A stretch of DNA of 64,000 nt from a candidate division KSB3 bacterium (lineage in GTDB: Bacteria; Moduliflexota; Moduliflexia; Moduliflexales; Moduliflexaceae), in contig PDSJ01000028.1 of assembly GCA_002748425.1 (NCBI GenBank), forward strand, positions 16,495-80,494, in the 5' to 3' direction. Below the pieces are notes generated by a model that was given only the letters and a program-made list of their open reading frames with translations, did no database searches and was not told the DNA's origin. Below are positions 24,991-33,979 of the stretch, piece by piece; position 1 is the stretch's first letter, and the number at the start of each line of letters is the position of its first letter. Position numbers and translations under genes: made by a program.

Positions 24991-25199
24991 GTTTCTTGTC
25001 TCCTTCCAGATCTCTCAGAGAGCCATTACAACAAGCGAGGGAAAATTCCTGCTATCGTATGTACGTGTATCAAGATTCTCAGTTCTTTTGTCAAGAGGAT
25101 TTTAGAAGCCTTCGCTGCAGTCGTCAGGTCAAATTGCCAAAAAATTATAATTATATCATAAATATTCGTCTTTTATTTGTAAAATTTATGAAATAATTA

Positions 25200-25226
25200 T
25201 TGACAAAATACGGAGAAGGGTATTAT
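25200..25226 (+). promoter_or_regulatory. Strong-looking promoter with AT-rich upstream element
   Basis: TTGACA at 25200-25205 and TATTAT at 25221-25226 with a short 15-bp spacer. The preceding 60 bases are almost pure A/T, like an UP element. No normal gene lies downstream on this strand. Confidence 0.55.
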
Positions 25227-25449
25227 GGTGTTATTGTAAGCTCACACGTACTCTTCGCAACTTTCGTTTTTGAGACAAGGAGGGCGATAATATGGCCGCC
25301 GGAGGACAAGACGCTGCACAATGACGAACATACGTGAATTCCTATAGCCGATCCCTGATATGCAGGCCACCAGGACTTTCTCGCTCTGTCGACTTGTATG
25401 GTGACGAGCATCACGGGAAAAAGAAGACAAACAGAGTGCGGGAAGAACG
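25227..25449 (+). other. Gene-poor stretch with short ORF behind a strong ribosome site
   Basis: AAGGAGGGCGATAAT precedes an ATG at 25292. The ORF encodes only ten residues (MAAGGQDAAQ) before TGA at 25322, and the same frame then stays open to 25507, into the dapL terminator and 3' end. A second ATG overlaps that stop. It may be a leader peptide, a small RNA or the relic of a gene. I recognise nothing else here. Confidence 0.3.
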
Positions 25450-25472
25450 CCGCCCGACAGACTGTCGGGCGG
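25450..25472 (-). terminator. Hairpin downstream of dapL
   Basis: CCGCCCGACAG and CTGTCGGGCGG form an 11-bp perfect palindrome around one base, seven bases after the dapL stop on the minus strand. Only a weak T-run (GTTCTTCC) follows. Confidence 0.55.
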
Positions 25473-25478
25473 GGTGGA

Positions 25479-26708
25479 TTACAACTCTAAGTCAGAGAGG
25501 CGGCTGATAGCTTCTTGCACGTCGTCTGTATTGCCAAAGGCCGACAGGCGAAAATAGCCTTCGCCGCATTTCCCGAAACCGGAACCAGGAGTCCCCACGA
25601 CCTGGCACTCATGCAGCAATTTGTGGAACATATCCCAGCTGCTTAGTCCGTCAGGGGTTTTAAGCCAGATATAAGGCGCATTTACGCCGCCGGAGTAGCT
25701 GATATTCAACGCATCAAGGCCCTCCCGGATGATCCGGGCATTTTCTAAATAATAGTCGACGATGGCGTTGATCTCTTGACGACCTTCAGGCGTAAATGCG
25801 GCTTCTGCGCCTTTCTGGATGATATAGGCCACACCATTGAACTTTGTGGATTGGCGACGCAGCCAGACCTGATTCAGCTGAGACGGATTTCCTTGGGCGT
25901 CATATATCTTGACGTCGTTCGGGATGATCGTGTAGGCCAGACGTGTTCCGGTGAAACCAGCTGTTTTTGAAAGGCTGCGAAATTCTACTGCCACGTCTCT
26001 GGCGCCGTCAAGTTCAAAAATGCTGTGAGGGATTTGATCGTCGCGGATAAACGCTTCATACGCTGCATCGAAGAGAAGAAGGGCTTTTTTCTCGTGAGCG
26101 TATTCAACCCATTTTTTGAGGACTTCTTTTGTCGCCACCTGCCCGGTCGGGTTGTTGGGATAACAAAGATATATCAGATCGACATCTTCCTGCGGCAGTG
26201 CCGGCAGAAAATTATTCTCAGCCGTCGAATCCAGATAAACGACCCCCTCATAATGCCCGTTATGGCAGTCTCCTGTCCGTCCGGCCATGACATTGCTGTC
26301 GATATAGACAGGATACACCGGATCGGGAATGGCGATTCTGGTGTCCGCTGCAAAAATTTCCTGGAAATTGGCGCTGTCTTCCTTTGCGCCCGTGGAAATG
26401 AAGATTTCTTCCGGCAGGATGTCAACATTGCGCGGCACAAAATCTGTGCTAACGATTTTTTCCCGTAAAAACGTATAACCTTCATAAGGGCCGTAGCCGT
26501 GAAACGTGTCAGCATTGGCCATATCTTCAACTCCCTTTCGCAGCCCTGCCAGTACTCCCGGAGTCAGCGCTTTCGTGACATCTCCGATGCCCAGCTTGAT
26601 AATCGCTTTGTCAGGGTGTTGCGCCTGATACTTTCCCACCTCTTCTGCAATTTCTGCAAAAAGATAATTTCGCTGCAGTTTGGCATAATTGGCATTGACT
26701 TGAATCAT
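25479..26708 (-). CDS. dapL: LL-diaminopimelate aminotransferase
   Basis: PLP enzyme that makes LL-diaminopimelate directly from tetrahydrodipicolinate, bypassing the acylated intermediates of the DapD/C/E route. 409 residues from the ATG at 26708, which has GAGGAG seven bases upstream. Recognisable blocks are KLGIGDVTKALTP, HGYGPYEGYTFLRE, CYPNNPTGQVA, the PLP lysine in SLSKTAGFTGTR, and NAPYIWLKTPDG. The family occurs in plants, Chlamydiae, some Deltaproteobacteria, Spirochaetes and others, which limits the host taxon and implies meso-DAP peptidoglycan or at least lysine synthesis. Monocistronic, with a hairpin at its end. Confidence 0.95.
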   Translation of the reverse strand: MIQVNANYAKLQRNYLFAEIAEEVGKYQAQHPDKAIIKLGIGDVTKALTPGVLAGLRKGVEDMANADTFHGYGPYEGYTFLREKIVSTDFVPRNVDILPEEIFISTGAKEDSANFQEIFAADTRIAIPDPVYPVYIDSNVMAGRTGDCHNGHYEGVVYLDSTAENNFLPALPQEDVDLIYLCYPNNPTGQVATKEVLKKWVEYAHEKKALLLFDAAYEAFIRDDQIPHSIFELDGARDVAVEFRSLSKTAGFTGTRLAYTIIPNDVKIYDAQGNPSQLNQVWLRRQSTKFNGVAYIIQKGAEAAFTPEGRQEINAIVDYYLENARIIREGLDALNISYSGGVNAPYIWLKTPDGLSSWDMFHKLLHECQVVGTPGSGFGKCGEGYFRLSAFGNTDDVQEAISRLSDLEL

Positions 26709-26878
26709 GATTGTACTCCTCAATGTCTGTCATACAAGACGGTTACGCTTTATAAAAGCGCCTGATTCCATGCGATACTTTTTTAGTGTGCGTCTTTATT
26801 GTGGCGGAAAGGCAATAAGGCAAGTATTTTCATACAGAAATTGTAAGAGGCCGAGAGAGCCAGGGCCCGGAGGTGACA

Positions 26879-29800
26879 TTAATGTATGATCTGAAACGTA
26901 GAGCCGCTCTCAGGGTGTTTGACAACTTCAATTCTGACTGGAAAGGCGTTTTTCAGAGATTCCAGATGGGTAATCACCAGGATTTTCTCAAAGTCTGCGC
27001 TGATCGTGTTGATGGCTTCAACCAGTTGGTCCAGTCCTTGTTCGTCCTGAGTACCGAAACCTTCATCAATCACCAGAGTTTTCAGGCGTGTTCCGGCGCG
27101 GCGGGCAAGCAGCTTTGAGAGGGCAAGACGGATCGCGAAATCAACCCGGAAGGATTCGCCGCCGCTGTACATCTCGTAGCTGCGGGTTCCCAGCTCATCG
27201 CTGATTTTGATATCCAGTGACTCTTTGGCCCGACCGCTTTGCAGTTCTCTGACCGGTTCAATTGCGATATGTGTACGATTATCAGTGAGTTTGGCAAGAA
27301 TTGTGTTGGCATTGTCTTCGATCTCAGGAAAGGCGCTCTCGATCAGATGGGCCTGAATGCCGTCCTTGCCGAAAATTTTGATAAGATGCTTGTAAAGTGT
27401 GTACTCTTTATCGGCTTGCCGCTTTTCGCACATTTTTTGTTCCGAATGTGCTTCCAAGTCCAGGCAGTGCTCGTATTTTGTGGTGTATGTACCCTTCTCC
27501 TCTAACAAGCGATCGCGTTTTTTGCCTGTCTCCTGAAGGGCACGTCGGGAAGCTTCCAGGTCACTCTCAACAGCAGGCAACGTCGCGATACTTTGTGACA
27601 GCGACTGTATGTGCTCTTCTACGTGTGTCAGCATCTCTTCTTGAGAGCGTTTCTCGTCAAGCAGTTCATCGAGGCTGCGCGTCAAATCAGGGAGCTGTTT
27701 CTGAGCCTGTTCGATGCGTGCCTTTTGTTCGGGCGCATTCTGCAGGCCGTGCAGTTCTTCCTCGATCATATCGTGGGCCTGTTTATCATAGGCAATATCC
27801 GCAATCTGTGCGGCGATTTTCTGCAACTGTTCCTCTTCTTCACGAGCGTATTCTCGTGTCTCAAGGCACTTACGAAATCCGGCGATCTTCTCGTCAATCT
27901 CGCTGATACGGCTCTTGAGCTTTTGCTGTTTACTGCGCGCGTCCTCCAGTTTCGAAAAATCAATCGCAAAATTCTCAAGCCTTGTAATGCGTCGTTTAAG
28001 CGCTTCATGCTCTTCTTGGTCGTAAGCCAGAGCATGAAGCGCTTCTTCCAGCGTTTGACGTTGAGCGCGTTCGTTCAGAGCATATTCTTTTTCTTCGATC
28101 TGCCGTTGCAGGGCCTGTTTTTCCTGCTGAAGCTCTGCGAGCGTTTTGACGGCCCGGCGACTTTCATCCAAAGCACGTTCAGCGTCCGGAAGTTCACGCT
28201 CCCTCACGGATTTCAGCGCTGCGATCCCGGTTTCGAGTTCTTTATATTGCGTTCTTAAGGCATCCAATTTCTGCTCTTTTTGTTGAAGAGCCTTCTTCAG
28301 CTGCTCGTGCTCATGATAAAAATCTTGAATATCACGAGCAAAATGTCTCTCAATATCATTTTTTTGAGACGTCTCAAGACGGGACAAACACAGCGGACAT
28401 TCAGGTCTTTCGCTCCGCCTGATCAAGTCCAGTTTCTCTTCTGCTTCTTGTGTTTTTCCTTGTAACTCTTTGCAGCGAAGCTTGAGCTGATCCACAAGGG
28501 CACGGCATTCAGCCCCGGCTTCCTGATTGCGCGTCCAGGCTTTTTCGAGGTCTTCCAGACGGGAAGCCTCCTGTTGACAGCGTTTGAGCTCCTGCGCCCT
28601 CGGAACCTGTGCTGCGGCAAGCTTCTGAGTTGTCTCGATCGTCTGGTCCAGGATTTTCAGCCTGAAGCTCAACTCCTTTTTCCGCAGCTCAATCGTTTTC
28701 TCCAGCGCTTTCAGGCTGACTGTCAGGTTCCCTGCCCTCTGACGGGCAACTTCCCACTGCTCATCCTGTTTGCGTGCCGTCCGAAGTTCTTGAAAGCCTG
28801 TTTCAATGTATTGTCCCTTGTCCAGGAGCTGCTGCATCTCATCAAGCTCTTTCCGAATCTGGGCATATTCGCCTTGTGACGTTCCAAGGGATTTTTCAAT
28901 CTCAGCGTGTTTGTGGAGGATCGCTTTTTCCAAATGCGCCTGCTGATTTTCAAGTGTCCTTTGTTGATGAGATTTTTCCTTATAAATTCTCATGTCGTTT
29001 TGCAGGGCAAGAAACTTTGCATAGCATTCGAGGATGTGCTTCTGTTCGCCAAGGATCGTCTGACAGGCGTCAACCTGCTCTTGCTGCCTGGATATTTTCG
29101 TGTCCAGGGACTCAATGTCATGTGCGATGCGCTGCTGTTGTGCGTTACATTCCCTAAGCCGCTCGTGCCTGGCGCGCAGTTCATTGATCTGCTTTTCAAG
29201 GGATTGGAGAATTTTCGTTTCTTGCGTTTGACTATGTTCAAGGTCCTTCAGGGAAGACTCCAGACGGGAGAGTGCCTGTGCGTACTCTTCTTTATGGGCA
29301 AGTTCCCCAGCGATATTTTCCAGCTGTCCTTCTAGTGCTGCTTGTACTTTTTCCGCATGGCTGAGACGTTTTTTTGCCAGTTCGACAAGCCGATCGTAAC
29401 GCCGGAGATCGAGAATTTCCGCCAGGATTTCCTTGCGCTTATGAGGAGTTTTTTTGGTAAATTCGTCGGCGCGGCCTTGGAGGATAAAGGCTGAATTGAT
29501 GAAGGTGTCGTAATTCATGCGCAAGATGGCATTAATTTTTTCCTGGGTACTACGGGCGGTTTTCTCGGTAAGACTTCTGTACGCATGATTGCTTTCATCC
29601 AGTACCTGGAAATCGAGTGTGCTGAGTTTCGATCTCTGACGATTGCGCTGGAATTTTCGCAGAATCCGGAAACGATCGCCTCCAAGATCGAATTCGAATT
29701 CCACCTGCATGTTGTTCGTGCCCAGGCGTAGCAGTCCGTCGGAAGATGAGCGCTCGCCGGCTGCTTTGCGGGCTTCGCCCCACAATGCCCAGGTGATTGC

Positions 29801-29932
29801 GTCGAGAATTGCCGACTTGCCATGACCGTTATTGCCGGACAGACAGGCCACGTCAAATTCCGTAAAATCCAGCGCTGGCACGTTTTCGCCGTAACTTAAA
29901 AAGTTTTTAAGAGAAAGAGAGACTGGTATCAT
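26879..29932 (-). CDS. sbcC: Exonuclease SbcC (Rad50-like ATPase)
   Basis: ATPase subunit of the SbcCD nuclease, which opens hairpins and blocked DNA ends. 1017 residues: N-terminal Walker A GNNGHGKSAILDAI, two long coiled coils (about 170-480 and 540-860) around the zinc hook ECPLCLS near residue 515, and a C-terminal ABC half with MYSGGESFRVDFAIRLALSK and LVIDEGFGTQDEQG. It lies 45 bp downstream of sbcD on the same strand, the usual operon order. Complete, with no oddities beyond normal coiled-coil divergence. Confidence 0.96.
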   Translation of the reverse strand: MIPVSLSLKNFLSYGENVPALDFTEFDVACLSGNNGHGKSAILDAITWALWGEARKAAGERSSSDGLLRLGTNNMQVEFEFDLGGDRFRILRKFQRNRQRSKLSTLDFQVLDESNHAYRSLTEKTARSTQEKINAILRMNYDTFINSAFILQGRADEFTKKTPHKRKEILAEILDLRRYDRLVELAKKRLSHAEKVQAALEGQLENIAGELAHKEEYAQALSRLESSLKDLEHSQTQETKILQSLEKQINELRARHERLRECNAQQQRIAHDIESLDTKISRQQEQVDACQTILGEQKHILECYAKFLALQNDMRIYKEKSHQQRTLENQQAHLEKAILHKHAEIEKSLGTSQGEYAQIRKELDEMQQLLDKGQYIETGFQELRTARKQDEQWEVARQRAGNLTVSLKALEKTIELRKKELSFRLKILDQTIETTQKLAAAQVPRAQELKRCQQEASRLEDLEKAWTRNQEAGAECRALVDQLKLRCKELQGKTQEAEEKLDLIRRSERPECPLCLSRLETSQKNDIERHFARDIQDFYHEHEQLKKALQQKEQKLDALRTQYKELETGIAALKSVRERELPDAERALDESRRAVKTLAELQQEKQALQRQIEEKEYALNERAQRQTLEEALHALAYDQEEHEALKRRITRLENFAIDFSKLEDARSKQQKLKSRISEIDEKIAGFRKCLETREYAREEEEQLQKIAAQIADIAYDKQAHDMIEEELHGLQNAPEQKARIEQAQKQLPDLTRSLDELLDEKRSQEEMLTHVEEHIQSLSQSIATLPAVESDLEASRRALQETGKKRDRLLEEKGTYTTKYEHCLDLEAHSEQKMCEKRQADKEYTLYKHLIKIFGKDGIQAHLIESAFPEIEDNANTILAKLTDNRTHIAIEPVRELQSGRAKESLDIKISDELGTRSYEMYSGGESFRVDFAIRLALSKLLARRAGTRLKTLVIDEGFGTQDEQGLDQLVEAINTISADFEKILVITHLESLKNAFPVRIEVVKHPESGSTFQIIH

Positions 29933-29976
29933 AGAGAGAAATGATCGGCAATCACGAGCAGGTCTACGTCATCGAG

Positions 29977-31209
29977 TTATTCAGCGTCTTCGAGTTCTTG
30001 AATCAGGCGGCCGGCATATTCCTGCAGATCCTTTTTCAGGCCTTGAAGCTCTGGTCTCATTTCAATATACTGGGAAAGCGCATCGCTGAGACTGGCATCG
30101 TCGGAAATGCGCGGACGCTGGGAACGAGTGTCTTCGGTTGTTCTGTGAATGCCGGCTACTAAAAAGGCTCCATCCAGTGCGGCGCGTATTTGCGGAAGAT
30201 TCAGATCGTGTTGCTGACTTTCGCTGACAGTGCAAGTCACACGTACCACCGCATTGTGTATATCAAATGTTTTTATGCGGTCGAGGAGGCGCTGAGTTGG
30301 AAAGACGTGTTCCCGCAGGTCCTCTTCGATGTTCACAAAACGCCGGGCTGGAGTGTGGATAAATTCATATTCTGCTGCGCCTTTTTGCAGCGACACCAGA
30401 CAAAATCCCTTCTCCTCTCCAGCTTCGCCGAAGTCGATCCGCTCCAGGCTGCCGGGATAGACGACAGGCGGAAACTGACCGCGATTTAAGTCCTGGTGCC
30501 GGTGGATATGGCCAAGAGCGACATAGTCAAAGACCGGGTTTTTCAAAATGCCTTGCAGGATCATCGGATCGTGTCCGATTGTCGTGTTACGTTCGGAACC
30601 GGAATATCCTGCCCCAGCAACTGCTACATGAGCCAACAGTACTGCCGGAATGTCCGGATCGACATCCCTTGTGAATTTCTGGATGCGACGTTCGCATTTT
30701 TCCTCAATCGTTCGGATCACTTCATCGTTTGACAAGCTCTTATACTCGTCTTTGGTCAGTAGAATGTGGCGCGTGGGCCAGGGGAAACAAGCGACTTGCA
30801 CGGGGCCGCGCCTGGTTGTGAGTCTTTTCAGCATCGGCTTCTCTGCAACATGGAAATAGTGTTCTCCGCCGAGAGTCTGAAAAATTGTCAGGGCCGAATG
30901 CTTGCCGAACGCTGCCGGAATGTCGTGGTTCCCAGTGACCATGACGACTGGAATTTCCGCATCGGCAAAACGTTTGAATTGTTCGGCAAGTTTTCCTTCA
31001 TGAGTCGGTGTGGGACTCGCGTGTTTATAGGCATCTCCGGCGAACAAGACCAGATCCACGTCCCAGTCCAGCGCCGTATCCACCGTATACTCAAGACAGC
31101 GGCTAAAATCCTGCAAACGTGTATGCAGACCGGTCGATGCGTCCAGACGCCCATAATTTTCGACGCCAATGTGTATATCGGCCAAGTGCAATAGTCGTAT
31201 TGCTTCCAT
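29977..31209 (-). CDS. sbcD: Exonuclease SbcD (Mre11-like nuclease)
   Basis: Manganese-dependent phosphoesterase subunit of SbcCD. 410 residues from the ATG at 31209; an in-frame start 60 bp upstream adds residues unlike the family. Metal-binding motifs are in order: LHLADIHIG, LFAGDAYKH, VTGNHDIPA, LLAHVAVAG and ALGHIHRHQ. The capping region and a C-terminal helical stretch (QYIEMRPELQGLKKDLQEYA) for SbcC binding follow. The first gene of the sbcDC pair. A weak GGAAG site precedes the start. Confidence 0.95.
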   Translation of the reverse strand: MEAIRLLHLADIHIGVENYGRLDASTGLHTRLQDFSRCLEYTVDTALDWDVDLVLFAGDAYKHASPTPTHEGKLAEQFKRFADAEIPVVMVTGNHDIPAAFGKHSALTIFQTLGGEHYFHVAEKPMLKRLTTRRGPVQVACFPWPTRHILLTKDEYKSLSNDEVIRTIEEKCERRIQKFTRDVDPDIPAVLLAHVAVAGAGYSGSERNTTIGHDPMILQGILKNPVFDYVALGHIHRHQDLNRGQFPPVVYPGSLERIDFGEAGEEKGFCLVSLQKGAAEYEFIHTPARRFVNIEEDLREHVFPTQRLLDRIKTFDIHNAVVRVTCTVSESQQHDLNLPQIRAALDGAFLVAGIHRTTEDTRSQRPRISDDASLSDALSQYIEMRPELQGLKKDLQEYAGRLIQELEDAE

Positions 31210-31349
31210 AGATTCTATTCTTCCAGAGCGTCTGGAGAATTCTGTCAAGAAATAAGCGAAAAACCTCAAAGATTGGATCTAAACAGGGCATGTTCAGCAC
31301 ATTTCCCGCATCGCCATTCTCCCGTAACATCTTCAGCAGAACAAAAAGA

Positions 31350-31377
31350 TTGACAGCGATTCTGCGTTGAGCATAGT
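31350..31377 (+). promoter_or_regulatory. Candidate promoter of the acyl-CoA synthetase gene
   Basis: TTGACA at 31350-31355 and CATAGT at 31372-31377 with a 16-bp spacer. The start codon is about 130 bp downstream. Confidence 0.5.
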
Positions 31378-31505
31378 GTTTCAGCGGGTTGGAGCAGCTT
31401 AGATGCCTGTAAGTCGTTTCTTGTTACTATTCTCATTAACGTGCGCAAAGACGCAGAGGAGGCCGTGCCGGAGATAGTTCTGCGATTCTGCGTGACATCA
31501 AATTC

Positions 31506-33149
31506 GTGATACCAGAACAACTTGTTCATGTGATTGAAGCTGCTGTCAAGCAGCATTGGGACAGCCCGGCTTTTTCAGATTATGAAGGAACAACGCTGTC
31601 CTATGGGGATCTTGCCGGAGAAATTTCCCGGATGCACAAGATGTTCCGAAAAGCCCATCTGAAACAAGGGGATACAATCGCAGCTGTTGGTAAAAATTCC
31701 ACCAACTGGGCGTTGACCTATCTGGCAACGCTGAGCTACGGCGCGGTGATCGTCCCGATCTTAGCAGATTTTACGGCAGATAACATTCATCATATTGTCA
31801 ACCATTCCGACTCGAAGCTTCTCTTTTGTGCGGACCTTCTCTATGAAAAATTGGATGAATCACAGATGCCGCAGCTCGAAGCGATTTTCTCGCTTAACGA
31901 TTTTCGTCTGCTTCATTTTCGGAAAAAGCATTTTCCTGAAATCGTTTCGCAGGCTGGAGGTGTCGGCAACAGACCGGCCCTGGACGCAAAAAACCTTTCT
32001 TATCCGAATTTGACGAATGATCGGCTGGCCACGATTATGTATACTTCCGGCACGACAGGCTTCTCAAAAGGGGTGATGCTTTCGCACAACAGTTTGATGG
32101 CTAATATTCTTTTCGCCCAAAAGCACATGCCGTTGAAACAGGGGGATCGCATTATGTCATTCCTGCCTTTGGCCCACGCTTACGGCTGTTTGTTCGAATT
32201 CTTGTTCCCTTTCACCCTGGGCTGCCATATCACCTTCCTGACGAAACTTCCTTCTCCCAAATTGCTGCTGGAGGCGTTTCAAACAATTCGACCCAGTTTG
32301 ATCCTCTCCGTCCCGCTGATCATCGAGAAAATTTACCAAAAACAGATTCAACCACTGCTGTCAAAGAAAAGCGTTCAGTGGCTGTTACGCGTTCCGCCTG
32401 CGAAGAAATTGCTTTATGCAAAAATTCGTAAGAAATTGATGGCCGCTTTTGGAGAAAATTTTTTTGAAATCGTGATCGGCGGAGCTGCCCTTGATCCTGA
32501 AGTCGAGGCATTTTTCAAAGAGATACGTTTTCCTGTTACTGTCGGCTATGGTATGACGGAATGCGGCCCCTTAATCAGTTATGCCGACTGGAAAAGTCAT
32601 CGCGCCGGGTCTTCCGGGAGATGTATTGACTTTTTAGAGCTGGAAGTTGATGCTTCGCAATCATCGCAGGAGGTGGGCCAGATTCGCGTGCGGGGAGAAA
32701 ACGTCATGTTGGGCTATTATAAAAATGAAGACGCAACGCGAGACGTACTCGATGAAGAGGGGTGGCTGAAAACCGGAGATTTAGGACTGGTCGATCAAGA
32801 TGGGTTTCTGTTTCTCAAAGGACGGTGCAAAAATGTGCTGCTGGGACCGTCCGGCCACAACATTTATCCGGAAGAACTCGAAGCCCGCTTGAATCATTTG
32901 CCCTTTACTCAGGAATCTCTTGTGCTGGAAAAGAACGGCAAACTCATTGCAATGGTCTATCCTGACTTTGAACGTGCCGATTCCGAAGGGCTGGACGAAA
33001 CGCAGCTTGCCGAAAAAATGGAGAAAAATCGCAAAGCCCTTAACAAGACCTTGCCGGCTTATAGCGCGTTAAGCAAGATCGAACTCTACCCCAAAGAATT
33101 CGAGAAAACTCCGACGCGAAAGATTAAGCGTTTCCTGTACCAGATTTGA
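31506..33149 (+). CDS. AMP-dependent acyl-CoA synthetase/ligase
   Basis: Adenylate-forming enzyme of the fatty-acyl-CoA synthetase group, 547 residues, GTG start, no clear Shine-Dalgarno. The AMP-binding signature is YTSGTTGFSKGVMLSH; later blocks are VTVGYGMTECGPLISYA, GEVRVRGENVMLGYYK-like VGQIRVRGENVMLGYY, WLKTGDLGLVDQDGFLFLKGR, and the catalytic lysine region RKIKRFLY at the C-terminus. The substrate is probably a medium or long acyl chain, by likeness to FadD-type proteins. It could feed the secondary-lipid cluster 8 kb away, but nothing in the sequence proves that link. Confidence 0.9.
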   Translation: MIPEQLVHVIEAAVKQHWDSPAFSDYEGTTLSYGDLAGEISRMHKMFRKAHLKQGDTIAAVGKNSTNWALTYLATLSYGAVIVPILADFTADNIHHIVNHSDSKLLFCADLLYEKLDESQMPQLEAIFSLNDFRLLHFRKKHFPEIVSQAGGVGNRPALDAKNLSYPNLTNDRLATIMYTSGTTGFSKGVMLSHNSLMANILFAQKHMPLKQGDRIMSFLPLAHAYGCLFEFLFPFTLGCHITFLTKLPSPKLLLEAFQTIRPSLILSVPLIIEKIYQKQIQPLLSKKSVQWLLRVPPAKKLLYAKIRKKLMAAFGENFFEIVIGGAALDPEVEAFFKEIRFPVTVGYGMTECGPLISYADWKSHRAGSSGRCIDFLELEVDASQSSQEVGQIRVRGENVMLGYYKNEDATRDVLDEEGWLKTGDLGLVDQDGFLFLKGRCKNVLLGPSGHNIYPEELEARLNHLPFTQESLVLEKNGKLIAMVYPDFERADSEGLDETQLAEKMEKNRKALNKTLPAYSALSKIELYPKEFEKTPTRKIKRFLYQI

Positions 33150-33170
33150 TGAGGGACATCAGCCCGGCTT

Positions 33171-33278
33171 CCGGTGGGTCTCTCACTGGACAAGTCCTCT
33201 AAAGGACTGATCGATGTGCGTAAAAACAGAACTGGTGGAACTGTTTCTGTAGAAACAGCCAGCCTCCGGCGGGCATAA
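33171..33278 (+). mobile_element. Possible 3' remnant of an IS200/IS605-type tnpB
   Basis: The frame PVGLSLDKSSKGLIDVRK-NRTGGTVSVETASLRRA and its stop at 33276 resemble the C-terminal tail of TnpB proteins as I remember them. The DNA around it is rich in small hairpins (AGTCCT/AGGACT, CTGTTTC/GAAACAG, GGCTT/AAGCC), as in the element right end. No transposase core or ends are present. Very tentative. Confidence 0.3.
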
Positions 33279-33404
33279 CGGGCTTCAAAGCCAGGTGCAA
33301 ACCTATGGCTCTGTGTGTATTTTTTCAGTCCTGCTCTCATTCGAATTGACGTTCATTTCTTTGAAACGAGTGATGCCGCGCCATGTTCGGACAGAGCCTC
33401 AAGA

Positions 33405-33848
33405 TCAGACTTTTGACTGCCCGATCGAGAACAGCACCACTGCCGCAAGCGCTAAAATGATCGCCAGTTTGTGGTACAAGTTCACAGGTTCCTTCAGCCA
33501 CCATACCCCGACAAGAAGGGTCGTGCTGAGAATCGAGAGAACGGCATAAAGGGCGTACTGCGACACGCCGCAGCGGGAATAGAGAAGATTGAAACCAAGA
33601 TAGGTAAAAAAGAGGCCGGCTCCACTCAAACCGATCGCTTTCCAGTGTCCTTTGACGGTGTTGACGAGATTGAAGACGCCGATTAATGGCGAGACGCCCA
33701 TAATGCAAAACGCCGCAGTCAGGGCCGAAAGGCTGACGAAAAGCAGACCGTTTTCCACACGTGCTGATTTTTTCTGTCCCAGGGCGAACATCGCGTTTCC
33801 AAATGCGGCGATGACGGAAAACATAATTGGCAGGAAAATTTTCATCAT
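33405..33848 (-). CDS. Small EamA/SMR-like membrane transporter
   Basis: 147 residues with four predicted membrane helices (about 4-22, 34-57, 72-92 and 120-143). The C-terminal half, YALYAVLSILSTTLLVGVWWLKEP followed by a last helix, matches one half of an EamA (DMT) protein, where a conserved Glu-Pro closes the penultimate helix. Such half-size members work as dimers. Substrate unknown. The start has a weak ribosome site; ATG at 33845 is equally possible. It is not obviously linked to either neighbour. Confidence 0.7.
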   Translation of the reverse strand: MMKIFLPIMFSVIAAFGNAMFALGQKKSARVENGLLFVSLSALTAAFCIMGVSPLIGVFNLVNTVKGHWKAIGLSGAGLFFTYLGFNLLYSRCGVSQYALYAVLSILSTTLLVGVWWLKEPVNLYHKLAIILALAAVVLFSIGQSKV

Positions 33849-33979
33849 GCTGTACAGCCTGCCGAATGCGAAGTTTTTGGCAAGTATTTTCTTTGTAACA
33901 TAGCGTGATCAAAAAGGCATTTTGGGGCAATCAGTATGAAACAGCTGGAATGACAGCGATGAAACAGCGAATGAAGAAT

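Noticed and set aside
25322..25324. Selenocysteine at the TGA after MAAGGQDAAQ
   Set aside because: No SECIS-like hairpin was obvious right after the TGA, and the continuing frame runs into the dapL terminator and coding end.
33150..33340. A riboswitch (cyclic-di-GMP or cobalamin type) in the hairpin-rich region, either strand
   Set aside because: Conserved core motifs of these classes could not be matched, and the genes on either side are not placed to be controlled by it.
33086..33340. Minus-strand frame of 84 codons
   Set aside because: It overlaps the 3' end of the acyl-CoA synthetase gene and a plus-strand frame that looks more like a known protein tail.
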